NCBI GenBank assembly: GCA_017303335.1 | Contig: JAFLBK010000001.1 | Span: 873,001-937,000 of the forward strand | Length of the DNA stretch: 64,000 bases | Direction: 5' to 3' | Source: Chitinophagales bacterium | Lineage (GTDB): Bacteria > Bacteroidota > Bacteroidia > Chitinophagales > Chitinophagaceae | In this document: positions 8,165 through 16,469 of the stretch, in pieces | Layout: each line of letters begins with the position of its first letter | Position numbering within the stretch: position 1 is the stretch's first letter | Translations under genes and position numbers: made by a program | Notes under the pieces: model-generated | Told to the model about the DNA's origin: nothing | The model's input: only the letters and a program-made list of their open reading frames with translations | The model's database searches: none

Positions 8165-8201
8165 AGGCGAATTGCTAAGTCAATGAAATTACTTGGAAAA
8201 A

Positions 8202-8249
8202 TGGTGATCCCGCTGGGATTTGAACCCAGGACCCTCTGATTAAAAGTCT
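8202..8249 (-). other. Attachment-site remnant: 3' half of a tRNA-Lys(UUU) gene
   Basis: Read on the minus strand, the sequence from the anticodon loop (CTTTTAA, anticodon TTT) to the 3' end is a good tRNA half. It has the 3' anticodon strand, a 5-base T-stem CTGGG/CCCAG with loop TTCAAAT, the acceptor strand CGGGATC, discriminator A and an encoded CCA. The 5' half is missing: the bases before the loop no longer pair, and no D-arm or 5' acceptor strand follows. Such 3' halves are left by integrases that cross over in the anticodon loop. The encoded CCA differs from the host tRNA(CAU) at 13604, which has none. Confidence 0.75.
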
Positions 8250-8365
8250 GCTTTAGGGACGTTTATGGATATTAACGGTCATAGATAGACGTTATTATAC
8301 TATTGATTCAAAAGAATAATTGTGACTTTTTTAATTTATGGTATATGATAGAAATATATCTAAAA

Positions 8366-8413
8366 TGTAACCCCGGTGTAACCCCGAGTATCAATTTTAC
8401 TCGACCCACTGAT
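8366..8413 (+). repeat. 48-bp imperfect direct repeat, copy 2 (candidate integrase arm site)
   Basis: It contains TGTAACCCCGG and TGTAACCCCGA in tandem, then a spacer and GACCCACTGAT, so it aligns along its whole length with copy 1. It ends about 20 bases before the integrase ATG. Its last part also forms an inverted pair with AGAGGGTC at 8422-8429, so it may double as an operator of the integrase gene. Confidence 0.55.
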
Positions 8414-8434
8414 AGAAAATGAGAGGGTCTATTA

Positions 8435-9631
8435 ATGTCACAAAAAATCAATTTCACTAAAGCCCTACTTTTGGAAGCAAGACCACCTTCAAATAAAGAA
8501 AGGCTGGTTTTGTGGGATGCAAAAACCCCTGGGCTTCAATGTAGGATTTCTCACACTGGCAATATCACTTTTAGCATCTATAAGAGAATGAAGGGGTATG
8601 CGGCTGAAAGGGTGACATTGGGTAAGTTTCCTCAAATGTCGATAGAACAGGCACGAATAAATGCGGCAAAGGTAAATGCTGCAATTGCTGTAGGTGATAA
8701 CCCTGCCGAAGTAAAAAGGGCACATAAGGCAGAAATGACTTTTACTGAGCTATACAATGAATATCAAGAAAAGCATTCAAAACACAAAAAGAGGTCATGG
8801 AAGAATGATAAAAGTCAGTTCGATTTGTATCTTGAAAAATCAATTGGTCATAAAAAACTATCACAAATAAAAAGGGCTGATATTGCCAGCCTTCATTTGT
8901 CTATTTCGCGACAGGTTAAGGCGGCGAAGAATAAGGGCGATGTTCCACAATATAAAACCACGACAGCTAATCGTGTCTTGGCTTTAATATCTTCTGTTTT
9001 TAATTGGGGTGTAAAGAATGGTAAATGCCCAGATAATCCCATAAAAGGAATTGAAAAAAATAAAGAAAGAAGCCGGGATAGGTTTTTGCAGCCAGAGGAA
9101 TTATCCGCTTTTTTTAAAGCTGTTCAAAATGATCCCAATGAAACTATCCGCGATTACGTTTTGCTTTCTCTATATACCGGAGCAAGAAGATCAAATGTTG
9201 TTTCAATGCGATGGGATGATATTTCACTTCAACATAAAGTCTGGCGGATACCACAAACCAAAAATGATGAGCCGGTAGTCGTTCCACTGATTGAAGAAGC
9301 CATTGAGATATTAAACAATCGCAAGGGCAATGGAAGTCCCTATGTTTTACCGGGAACAAGTGAATGTGGGCACTTAATTGATCCCAAAAAGGGATGGAAA
9401 AGAATCTTAGAAAAAGCAGGAATTGAAAACCTTCGTTTACATGACCTTCGGAGAACGCTTGGTAGTTGGCAAGCTATCATGGGTAGCAGTACGCTTGTGA
9501 TCGGAAAATCTTTAGGACACAAATCACAGAAAGCAACAGAGGTCTATGCAAGGCTTAACCTTGACCCTGTTCGCAAATCCATTGAAACAGCAGCAGCAGC
9601 CATGCTAAAAGCAGCAGGACAGAACAATTAA
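8435..9631 (+). CDS. P4-type tyrosine site-specific integrase
   Basis: The product has 398 residues. The N-terminal DUF4102 arm-binding domain (about 1-90; 'VTLGKFPQMSIEQARINA') is followed by a core-binding domain (about 100-195) and the catalytic domain. Active-site residues are visible: Arg in 'TGARRSNV' near 250, 'HDLRRT' near 335, His in 'GHKS' near 362 and the nucleophile Tyr in 'TEVYARL' near 370. P4-type integrases usually insert into the 3' end of tRNA genes, which fits the tRNA-Lys half next to it. It converges on gajB with a 25-base gap. A GAGAGGG 7 bases before the ATG may be a weak ribosome binding site. Confidence 0.93.
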   Translation: MSQKINFTKALLLEARPPSNKERLVLWDAKTPGLQCRISHTGNITFSIYKRMKGYAAERVTLGKFPQMSIEQARINAAKVNAAIAVGDNPAEVKRAHKAEMTFTELYNEYQEKHSKHKKRSWKNDKSQFDLYLEKSIGHKKLSQIKRADIASLHLSISRQVKAAKNKGDVPQYKTTTANRVLALISSVFNWGVKNGKCPDNPIKGIEKNKERSRDRFLQPEELSAFFKAVQNDPNETIRDYVLLSLYTGARRSNVVSMRWDDISLQHKVWRIPQTKNDEPVVVPLIEEAIEILNNRKGNGSPYVLPGTSECGHLIDPKKGWKRILEKAGIENLRLHDLRRTLGSWQAIMGSSTLVIGKSLGHKSQKATEVYARLNLDPVRKSIETAAAAMLKAAGQNN

Positions 9632-9656
9632 ATGAAGCTTTCACAAATTCGAGGAA

Positions 9657-11588
9657 TTATATATGGCATACTTCCCAAAAATCCTTGTTAGCTTCAAAAT
9701 ACTCATGATAGCTTTGATCAAATCTTTCTTTATCAATTGCAATAGAAAAGAAATGTGTAGCCCTTGTCAAAGCGACATAAGCCATTGGCAATTGTTTTTT
9801 ACAGGCATCTTCTTTTCTTAATTTTTCCCTTCCTTTTTCATCGGAAGAGATAAACTTTACTACTTTCCCACCAATATCAAAAATTCTAAGAAAGCATTCT
9901 ATATATAATGTTGCGGTATGTGTCTCACCTTTTACACCGTGAATAGTATCGAAATGTATTTCAATTTCACGGCCATTTTTTTGATATTTATAAACCTTAT
10001 TCTCTACTTTTCCATTTTCTTCGTTATCAGTTTTATCGGTAAGAAAAAATGTAGCATCTTCATTTTTTGCACCCCCAAGAGCGACTAAAAGTGTATCAAT
10101 AAATTCAACAACTTTTACTTCAATATCATCTTGTTTTAAGATTCCAATTATCCAATTAGAAATAATCAAATTGATCTCTTGTACCAATTGCTCTTTGTCG
10201 GTCTTAACTAAAAAATCAATTAAAGAGTAAGGCGTAAAATAAAAATTTGTGTTTGGGTTCTTCACCTTACAAAGTTTGAGAGCCTTGCAGAAAATTTCCA
10301 AGAAAAGCTTTCGGGACTCCCTGGTATTTTTATCTAATTTTAATAGCTTGTTGATCTGATGTAGATAGGCGTTCAGGTTGGATAATTCAGTCTTAATTTT
10401 TTGCCTATTAAAATCATTCCAATAAGAATTAATATTCAATTTTGATTCACTAATTCTAGACCCTATGCACTTGATAATACCTTTGTCCATTAAATTGTTA
10501 TCAAATATTAATTCTGCGAACTTATCTTTCACTTGGTTTATCGAAGCTGCTGTATAAACAATTACAACGGGCTTAATTGGTTCAGGATTTATCCAGCCTT
10601 CCATCTCCTGCGGAGAAACGCAGATGCCTTTAACTAAATCTGCAAGATTGTTTGCAATTCTATTGGATTGTTTTAATTGAAGCTCCGGGTTAATTACTGG
10701 CTTCCATTCGGCTGCGCCATCGCTATTTACTCTACTGTAAATTGCCTGATTTACGTCTCCAATTTTTTGAATAACTGATTTTGAATTGCCAAATAAGTCA
10801 GTGATAATTTCTGATTGATGCAACTCCATATCTTGCATTTCATCTATAAAAATTATAGGAAACCGTAATTCAAATATTTTTTTTAGCCCCTGGTTGTTCC
10901 TTAGAGCTTTAAACGCAATAGCATAGGCTTCGTCATATTTTAAATATCCTTCTGCCAATAGAAATGTCTTAGCTGAAACAATTCTGTCATAGTGAACTTT
11001 CCACTTGTCAGCGGAAATTCCTGGCACTGTTAACGGGGTGGGATTATTAACACTGGCTGCAACAATGAATTCTTGTTTATTAAAAGACAAATAACCCGGC
11101 TCGATATTTTTTACATCTAAATAATTAAGAGTTCCAGTTTTTTGTAATATCGGAAGCTTGCGTATCTCAATGCTGTAAACTTGATCATCGATAATTTTTG
11201 GAGCTTTTTTAAATTCATTTTTATATGCCGGAATAGCCAAATACTTGTCAACGAAAGATTGGATTGTTCCGAAGTGATTAGGATAGCGCGAATAAAAGTT
11301 GGCGTAATGGCCGAGTTTTTCTTTGATTTCTCTAACAGCAATATTTGTATGGGTAATAATACAAACCCCCTGTTGGAAGCCTTGAGGAAGCTTGTTTATT
11401 AAAATAATAAGTTTAGCAGCGAGTGTGGTTGTCTTTCCGCTGCCAGGGCAAGCCTGAATATCTACAGTGTCCCAAAAACGAATTACTTTCTTTTGACCTT
11501 CGTTAAATTGAATCCCAAGAAATTTTTCAACCGCTTGAATATCTTCATCTGTAACTATAATTTTTCTAAAATCAAACATTGGCTGCAT
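9657..11588 (-). CDS. gajB: Gabija system helicase GajB (UvrD/Rep-like)
   Basis: About 643 residues from the ATG at 11588; a start at 11603 is also possible. It is a superfamily 1 helicase with Walker A 'ACPGSGKTT' near residue 46, motif II 'FIDEMQDME' near 248 and motif VI 'YVALTRATHF' near 604. In Gabija, GajB joins GajA in an anti-phage complex and is thought to be triggered by DNA ends or nucleotide change. Its start lies inside the end of gajA (overlap 17 bases), so the two are translated together. The gene order (GajA then GajB) and sizes match known Gabija loci. No Shine-Dalgarno sequence is seen. Confidence 0.85.
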   Translation of the reverse strand: MQPMFDFRKIIVTDEDIQAVEKFLGIQFNEGQKKVIRFWDTVDIQACPGSGKTTTLAAKLIILINKLPQGFQQGVCIITHTNIAVREIKEKLGHYANFYSRYPNHFGTIQSFVDKYLAIPAYKNEFKKAPKIIDDQVYSIEIRKLPILQKTGTLNYLDVKNIEPGYLSFNKQEFIVAASVNNPTPLTVPGISADKWKVHYDRIVSAKTFLLAEGYLKYDEAYAIAFKALRNNQGLKKIFELRFPIIFIDEMQDMELHQSEIITDLFGNSKSVIQKIGDVNQAIYSRVNSDGAAEWKPVINPELQLKQSNRIANNLADLVKGICVSPQEMEGWINPEPIKPVVIVYTAASINQVKDKFAELIFDNNLMDKGIIKCIGSRISESKLNINSYWNDFNRQKIKTELSNLNAYLHQINKLLKLDKNTRESRKLFLEIFCKALKLCKVKNPNTNFYFTPYSLIDFLVKTDKEQLVQEINLIISNWIIGILKQDDIEVKVVEFIDTLLVALGGAKNEDATFFLTDKTDNEENGKVENKVYKYQKNGREIEIHFDTIHGVKGETHTATLYIECFLRIFDIGGKVVKFISSDEKGREKLRKEDACKKQLPMAYVALTRATHFFSIAIDKERFDQSYHEYFEANKDFWEVCHI

Positions 11589-13458
11589 GTTTAATCGCGT
11601 CAATCAAGTATTTCAAATTGGGATCATTAATTAATAATGCTTTATCAATCTTTGATCTTTTTAATAGCTTGGAAAATATTTGTGCTGTTATAGCCTTTGA
11701 AGCCAACTCACGTTCCAATGGAGAGTAAATTTGAACTGCAATTTCGTTTATGCTTTTGGCTTGCTGTTGCCAACCCGTGAAATCATCCTGGCATTGTTTT
11801 GCAATTTTTTTATAGTCAAAAGCAGTAAAGCTTTTTTCTTCATTTTTAGTGAAGAGGGCGATTTGAATTGCTAAATGAAGTATTTTATTTAAAACACTCT
11901 TGGCTATTTCAAATTCTAACGTCCAGGTATTACCAATAAAAACTTCAACGTCTCCACCTTTGTAATTGTTAACCCTGTTTTTGATTATTATTTTTATTTC
12001 TTCCTCGGTAAACTCATCTTCTGTTTTCCGACTATCTGAAACGAGTGAAACATCCTCTTCGATTCCCGTTGCCCTACGTTTAACTTTGTAGGTAAATTCT
12101 TTTGCTTCTTTAGGTGGTATATCTCTATCAGTTATACATGCTACCTTAATTCCAATTTTCGCATCATCTTTTCTCTGAAAGATTTTCGCGTATCGTAAAA
12201 GTGCAGTGTTCCCCACATTCACAATAGAAATTCCGTATTTATGAAGAGGGTATCCAATATATTCAGCGAAAGTTGGTAAGAATAAATTTTCCGCATCTCC
12301 CTCTACAAGAATAACTCCATGAGCAAAGAATAAATTCGATTTGGTATCATCCAAAAATCTGCTCAGAAATTCATAATCACCTTTTGCAAGTTTTGTGTTT
12401 GTTGGTTTAAGCGAATAAGCCTTTCCATTCTTACAGATAATTATATTTTCTAAATCAACTTTTGAAGCCAGGGAATTACTGTGTGTAGAAATTATGTTTT
12501 GGAATCCTAATTTGTGGGAGTGCTTATTAAGAAAGTCAATTAAGTTTATTTGTGATTGTGGGTGGATATGAGCTTCAATTTCTTCAATCAACGATAATTT
12601 CAATCCAATATAGCCATTGTCCTTTTTAAGGAGAAGCATTTCGGCAGCGATGAAAAGCAAATTATTCGAACCCAAACCCAGATTTGTTTCCGTTGTGACG
12701 GAGAAGCCTTGTAGTTCTAACTTCTCAAGTATTTTCCCCAAGTCGCTTTTTGCAATTCCAAACTTTGATGTAATCGGATTATTTATTAATGAAAGTTCTT
12801 TTAAGTAAGTCGTGTTAATGGTATCGGAAACAACCTTTCCGTCTTTATCACTAAAATATTCTGTGATTTCTGAGTTGGCTTTATTCATGGTTTCAACAAG
12901 AGGGTGAATTACGTCCTCTTTTGATTGAAATATCTCGTATGCAGCTAAAATTTGCGAAAGTCTTGATCCTTTGCGTGGGGCAAGCTCAAACTCTGCATCA
13001 CGAAGGGGTTTTAAATAGGTCACACGAAGCTTGCTTTTTGCCTCGCCAGCCATAACGCCGCTTTCCTCGTCTTCACCGGCTTTTATATCGTAAAAGATTT
13101 CCGATATCAGATTTGTCTTTTCTTTCCGCTTGGCAGTAAGCGTTAATTTCAAATAGTAAGTTTCTCCATCTAAACTTGCCCATTCCAGAAAAGTAGCTAC
13201 TTCTTCAGGACTCAATCCTTTAAAAACACATACTATTTTTAATTCATCTACCCTTGTAGTCCCATCGGTATAAAAGTCGTCTTTACTTAATCTGTACCAG
13301 TCATTGCTTTGAGTGCCTGTAACCAATTTTATAGCGTCAATTATTGAGGACTTGCCACAGTCATTTTCACCTACAAGCAAGTTAAGCCCCTCGTTAAATT
13401 CGATGCTGAATTCTTGGAGCTTCCTAAAATTTGTAATCTGTACTGTGTGTAAATACAT
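11572..13458 (-). CDS. gajA: Gabija system nuclease GajA (OLD-family ATPase with toprim domain)
   Basis: The product has 628 residues. The N-terminal ABC/SMC-like ATPase has Walker A 'GENDCGKSS' at residues 30-38 and Walker B 'LIEEIEAHIHP' near 293. The C-terminal toprim nuclease has 'VEGDAE' near 383 and 'TDRD' near 441. This architecture defines OLD nucleases; the following overlapped UvrD-like gene makes it GajA of Gabija rather than a lone OLD protein. GajA nicks DNA when cellular nucleotides fall during phage replication (literature knowledge). A candidate promoter of the phylum type lies just upstream at 13516-13545. The gene is clearly A/T-richer than the host genes after 13.7 kb. Confidence 0.88.
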   Translation of the reverse strand: MYLHTVQITNFRKLQEFSIEFNEGLNLLVGENDCGKSSIIDAIKLVTGTQSNDWYRLSKDDFYTDGTTRVDELKIVCVFKGLSPEEVATFLEWASLDGETYYLKLTLTAKRKEKTNLISEIFYDIKAGEDEESGVMAGEAKSKLRVTYLKPLRDAEFELAPRKGSRLSQILAAYEIFQSKEDVIHPLVETMNKANSEITEYFSDKDGKVVSDTINTTYLKELSLINNPITSKFGIAKSDLGKILEKLELQGFSVTTETNLGLGSNNLLFIAAEMLLLKKDNGYIGLKLSLIEEIEAHIHPQSQINLIDFLNKHSHKLGFQNIISTHSNSLASKVDLENIIICKNGKAYSLKPTNTKLAKGDYEFLSRFLDDTKSNLFFAHGVILVEGDAENLFLPTFAEYIGYPLHKYGISIVNVGNTALLRYAKIFQRKDDAKIGIKVACITDRDIPPKEAKEFTYKVKRRATGIEEDVSLVSDSRKTEDEFTEEEIKIIIKNRVNNYKGGDVEVFIGNTWTLEFEIAKSVLNKILHLAIQIALFTKNEEKSFTAFDYKKIAKQCQDDFTGWQQQAKSINEIAVQIYSPLERELASKAITAQIFSKLLKRSKIDKALLINDPNLKYLIDAIKHAANV

Positions 13459-13515
13459 GGCAGTTTATTTTGGGTTTCGGTACATTAAAAAGACTATAAT
13501 ACTTATAAAGCATCC

Positions 13516-13545
13516 CAAATATATATCAAAGTAGTTCTGTGCAAA
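13516..13545 (-). promoter_or_regulatory. Candidate Bacteroidota-type promoter of gajAB
   Basis: On the minus strand TATATTTG (13516-13523) matches the -7 consensus TAnnTTTG, and TTTG (13542-13545) stands 18 bases upstream as a -33 element. A second TTTG occurs 10 bases further up. It lies about 60 bases before the gajA ATG. Confidence 0.45.
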
Positions 13546-13558
13546 TCCTGTGCAAATG
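13537..13558 (+). repeat. Tandem 11-bp repeat at the island edge
   Basis: CTGTGCAAATC is followed directly by CTGTGCAAATG. The 11-base period matches the spacing of the TGTAACCC units near the integrase, although the sequence differs. It overlaps the gajA promoter candidate and sits just outside the tRNA terminator, so it could be an arm-type recombinase site or an operator. Confidence 0.4.
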
Positions 13559-13593
13559 AAAAAGGGTTTCAAACTGAATCGTCTGAAACCCTT
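13559..13593 (-). terminator. Intrinsic terminator of the tRNA(CAU) gene
   Basis: A perfect 10-base stem (AAGGGTTTCA 13562-13571 / TGAAACCCTT 13584-13593) is followed on the minus strand by a T-tract. It begins 10 bases after the tRNA 3' end and therefore looks like the native terminator of the tRNA. Confidence 0.85.
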
Positions 13594-13603
13594 GTCTGTA
13601 CTG

Positions 13604-13677
13604 TGGGCCCACCTGGGCTCGAACCAGGGACCCCCTGATTATGAGTCAGATGCTCTAACCGGCTGAGCTATAGGCCC
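13604..13677 (-). tRNA. tRNA with anticodon CAU (probably tRNA-Ile2, possibly elongator tRNA-Met)
   Basis: A complete 74-nt cloverleaf is visible on the minus strand: acceptor stem GGGCCTA/TGGGCCC with discriminator A, D-arm 'AGCTCAGCCGGTTAGAGC', anticodon loop CTCATAA and T-loop TTCGAGC. No CCA is encoded. A CAU anticodon can belong to initiator or elongator Met or lysidine-modified Ile; the acceptor stem and a normal G1-C72 pair argue against initiator. The form resembles Bacteroidota tRNA-Ile(CAU). Its 3' end faces the accessory region, as expected of an integration target, but its terminator is intact. Confidence 0.9.
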
Positions 13678-13790
13678 CTCTTCAGGAGTTAAATACCCTT
13701 GAAGAATGAGGCTGCAAATATAATCAAAACCCGGTCAATTTAACGCTTCATTAAACTATTTGCCTTTATTTTGCAGCCTCAATACTAATT

Positions 13791-14507
13791 ATGAAGAAAA
13801 TAGGACTAATTGCGCTTGCCTCCCTGCTTACCCTTTCCATCTCGGCCCAGAACAAAAAGAAAATGGGTGGTTTTACTTCCCAAACCGGCGACCATTTCAT
13901 GGTACAGCTCACCAGCGACCACTGGATCGGAACGCCCGACAGCATTAAATCGCACATGAAAGGGCTGGCACGCGGCCTGAATATTTACCTGATGCTCGAC
14001 CAACGTTTTAAAGGCAATCCCAAATTGAGTATTGCCTTCGGACTCGGTGTAGGATCAAGCAATATGTATTTCAAAAACATGGGTATTGATGTAAAGGCCA
14101 AGACAAGCAAACTCCCCTTCAATAATCTCGACTCCCTCAATCGTTTCAAGAAATACAAACTGACCACCGCATTCCTTGAAGTGCCGATCGAATTCCGTTT
14201 TACCTCCGATCCCGAGAATGACAGCAAGGCGATCAAAGCGGCGGTTGGCTTTAAGGTAGGTACCTTACTGAACGTACACACAAAGGGTAAAACCCTGCAG
14301 GATAAGGACGGAAGAACACTGAACAATTATGTTGCAAAAGAATCTGCGAAAGGATTTTTCAACTCAACGCGAATTGCCGCAACCGCCCGGGTTGGTTATG
14401 GTAATTTTTCAGTAGCAGCCAGTTACCAGCTGAACAACATCTTCAAGGATGGGGTAGCGGCCGATGTGAAGTTATTCCAGATAGGGCTGTGCATCAGCGG
14501 ACTCTGA
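13791..14507 (+). CDS. Outer membrane beta-barrel protein, function unknown
   Basis: The product has 238 residues with a signal peptide ('LIALASLLTLSISAQ', cleavage after about residue 19). The body is made of alternating short strands with aromatic ends, as in small porin-like barrels of this phylum. No ligand or partner can be named. A terminator follows at 14531. It is the first host gene right of the tRNA and shows the higher G/C typical of the rest of the window. Confidence 0.7.
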   Translation: MKKIGLIALASLLTLSISAQNKKKMGGFTSQTGDHFMVQLTSDHWIGTPDSIKSHMKGLARGLNIYLMLDQRFKGNPKLSIAFGLGVGSSNMYFKNMGIDVKAKTSKLPFNNLDSLNRFKKYKLTTAFLEVPIEFRFTSDPENDSKAIKAAVGFKVGTLLNVHTKGKTLQDKDGRTLNNYVAKESAKGFFNSTRIAATARVGYGNFSVAASYQLNNIFKDGVAADVKLFQIGLCISGL

Positions 14508-14530
14508 TTTTTTACACCGGAAAGAAACCG

Positions 14531-14556
14531 ATCCCCCGCCGCAACGGGGGATTTTT
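14531..14556 (+). terminator. Intrinsic terminator after the beta-barrel gene
   Basis: Stem ATCCCCCG (14531-14538) pairs with CGGGGGAT (14545-14552), followed by a run of Ts. Confidence 0.88.
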
Positions 14557-14618
14557 ATTTCCGGCTCGTGTCAATGCCTTAACTTTGCGGCTCCTCCGGT
14601 TGCTACCGGAATCTCATC

Positions 14619-16466
14619 ATGAGCGACGAAATCAAACACGAATGCGGCCTTGCCTTCATTCGTCTGCGCAAGCCTTTCAGTTATTACCAGCAAAAATTCG
14701 GAACCGCCCTGTATGGCCTCAACAAACTCTACCTGTTGATGGAGAAGCAGCATAACCGTGGCCAGGACGGTGCCGGCATCGCGGCGGTCAAACTGAATAC
14801 AGAACCCGGCTACCCGTTCATGCACCGGATCCGCAGCGCCGCCCACCAGCCGATCGCGGATCTTTTTTCCCAGATTGGAAAAGAGATCAACGAGGTGGAG
14901 AAATACCAGCCCGAAATCAAAAACCACCCGGGCCTGATGAAAGGTCACCTGAATTTTCTTGGTGAATTGCTGCTCGGACACCTTCGGTATGGTACGCAGG
15001 GAAAAAACAACATTGAATTCTGTCATCCCTTTATTAAGAAGCACACCATCCCAACCCGGAACCTGGCGTTGGCCGGAAACTTTAATCTTGTCAACACGGA
15101 AGAATTATTCGGTCTTGTAAATATCAACCCCGGGGAGTTTCAGCGGCAGAGCGACCTGGCGGCGATGATGGAAGTGCTGTATCATTTTATCGTGAAAGCC
15201 GACGAAGCCTTCCCGCAACAAATGGACATCGTGAAAGTGCTCCGCAAAGCCGTTCCCCTGTTCGATGGCGGTTTTAATTTCAGCGGTATCCTGGGGAACG
15301 GGGATGCGTTTGTTATGCGTGATGCGCATGGCATCCGCCCTTCGTATTATTATATCAATGACGATGTTATCGCAGCGGCCAGCGAACGGGCAGCCTTACG
15401 TACCGCATTCAACCTCGGAGAAGATGAAGTAAAAGAACTCATGCCCGGCTGCGCCCTGGTGGTAAAAGCATCGGGCGAGCAAAGCATTGAACAGATTGTT
15501 GAACCGAAAGAACGAAAGGCCTGCAGCTTCGAGCGTATTTATTTCAGCCGCGGCAGCGATGAGAAGATATACCGGGAACGCATTGCCCTTGGTTACAACC
15601 TCAGCAGTACGGTATTAAAGGCAATTGACTACGACCTGAAAAACACCATTTTCTCTTTCATACCGAATACCGCGGAAACAGCTTTCTATGGCCTGATCAA
15701 AGGGGCGGAGGATTATCTCAACAAGATCAAGATCGAGCGCATCCTCAGCTGGGGAAAAAATTTCGATGAGGAAAAACTCTCGGAAATGGTAAACCGGAAG
15801 ATCCGGATCGAAAAGATCGCCATCAAGGATGTAAAGCTGCGCACCTTCATTACCGAAGACAGCAGCCGGAACGAAATGGTGCAGCACGTATACGACATTA
15901 CCTATGGAACGGTGCGTAAGAACGCCGATACCCTGGTGGTGATCGATGACAGCATTGTACGGGGCACCACGCTTAAGGAAAGCATCGTTCGCATGTTGTC
16001 GCGATTACAACCCCGGAAGATCATCATTGTTTCTTCGGCTCCGCAGATCCGTTATCCCGATTGCTATGGCATCGATATGAGTAAACTGGGCGATTTCATC
16101 GCCTTCCGTGCTGCCATTGAATTGCTGCACGACCAGGGAAAACAAGAACTACTTTCCACACTGCTTAACCGGTGTAAAGACCTGCAGCGTAACAACCAGT
16201 TGCACACAGAGAATGTGGTACAACAGGTCTACAAGCATTTTTCTGCGGAACAGTTATCCCAGAAGATCGCACAATTGATCACGCCGGCCGAACTTACCAT
16301 TCCCGTATCCGTCATCTATCAAACAATCGAATCCCTGCACGAAGCCTGTCCGACCAACCTGGGCGACTGGTACTTTACAGGCAACTATCCAACGCCGGGC
16401 GGCAACAGGGTATGTAATAAAGCCTTCATGAATTATATGGAAGGAAAGAATGTGCGTGGTTATTGA
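14619..16466 (+). CDS. Amidophosphoribosyltransferase, long form (PurF family)
   Basis: The product has 615 residues, longer than the usual 470-510 of PurF. The N-terminal glutamine amidotransferase class II domain has its nucleophile in 'HECGLAF' (Cys9), with 'EKQHNRGQDGAG' near residue 42. The C-terminal phosphoribosyltransferase domain has the PRPP loop 'VVIDDSIVRGTT' near 440. This enzyme makes phosphoribosylamine, the first step of purine synthesis. The extra length lies in the amidotransferase part and at the C-terminus. Members of this phylum often carry a second, ordinary PurF elsewhere, so this copy may be a paralogue with another role; I therefore give no symbol. Confidence 0.82.
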   Translation: MSDEIKHECGLAFIRLRKPFSYYQQKFGTALYGLNKLYLLMEKQHNRGQDGAGIAAVKLNTEPGYPFMHRIRSAAHQPIADLFSQIGKEINEVEKYQPEIKNHPGLMKGHLNFLGELLLGHLRYGTQGKNNIEFCHPFIKKHTIPTRNLALAGNFNLVNTEELFGLVNINPGEFQRQSDLAAMMEVLYHFIVKADEAFPQQMDIVKVLRKAVPLFDGGFNFSGILGNGDAFVMRDAHGIRPSYYYINDDVIAAASERAALRTAFNLGEDEVKELMPGCALVVKASGEQSIEQIVEPKERKACSFERIYFSRGSDEKIYRERIALGYNLSSTVLKAIDYDLKNTIFSFIPNTAETAFYGLIKGAEDYLNKIKIERILSWGKNFDEEKLSEMVNRKIRIEKIAIKDVKLRTFITEDSSRNEMVQHVYDITYGTVRKNADTLVVIDDSIVRGTTLKESIVRMLSRLQPRKIIIVSSAPQIRYPDCYGIDMSKLGDFIAFRAAIELLHDQGKQELLSTLLNRCKDLQRNNQLHTENVVQQVYKHFSAEQLSQKIAQLITPAELTIPVSVIYQTIESLHEACPTNLGDWYFTGNYPTPGGNRVCNKAFMNYMEGKNVRGY

Positions 16467-16469
16467 TCC

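Noticed and set aside
13604..13677. tRNA(CAU) as the exact target of the P4 integrase
   Set aside because: The resemblance to the tRNA-Lys half around the anticodon arm is general tRNA similarity; the acceptor and T-arm differ and the anticodon is different, so a direct attL/attR pair is not shown.
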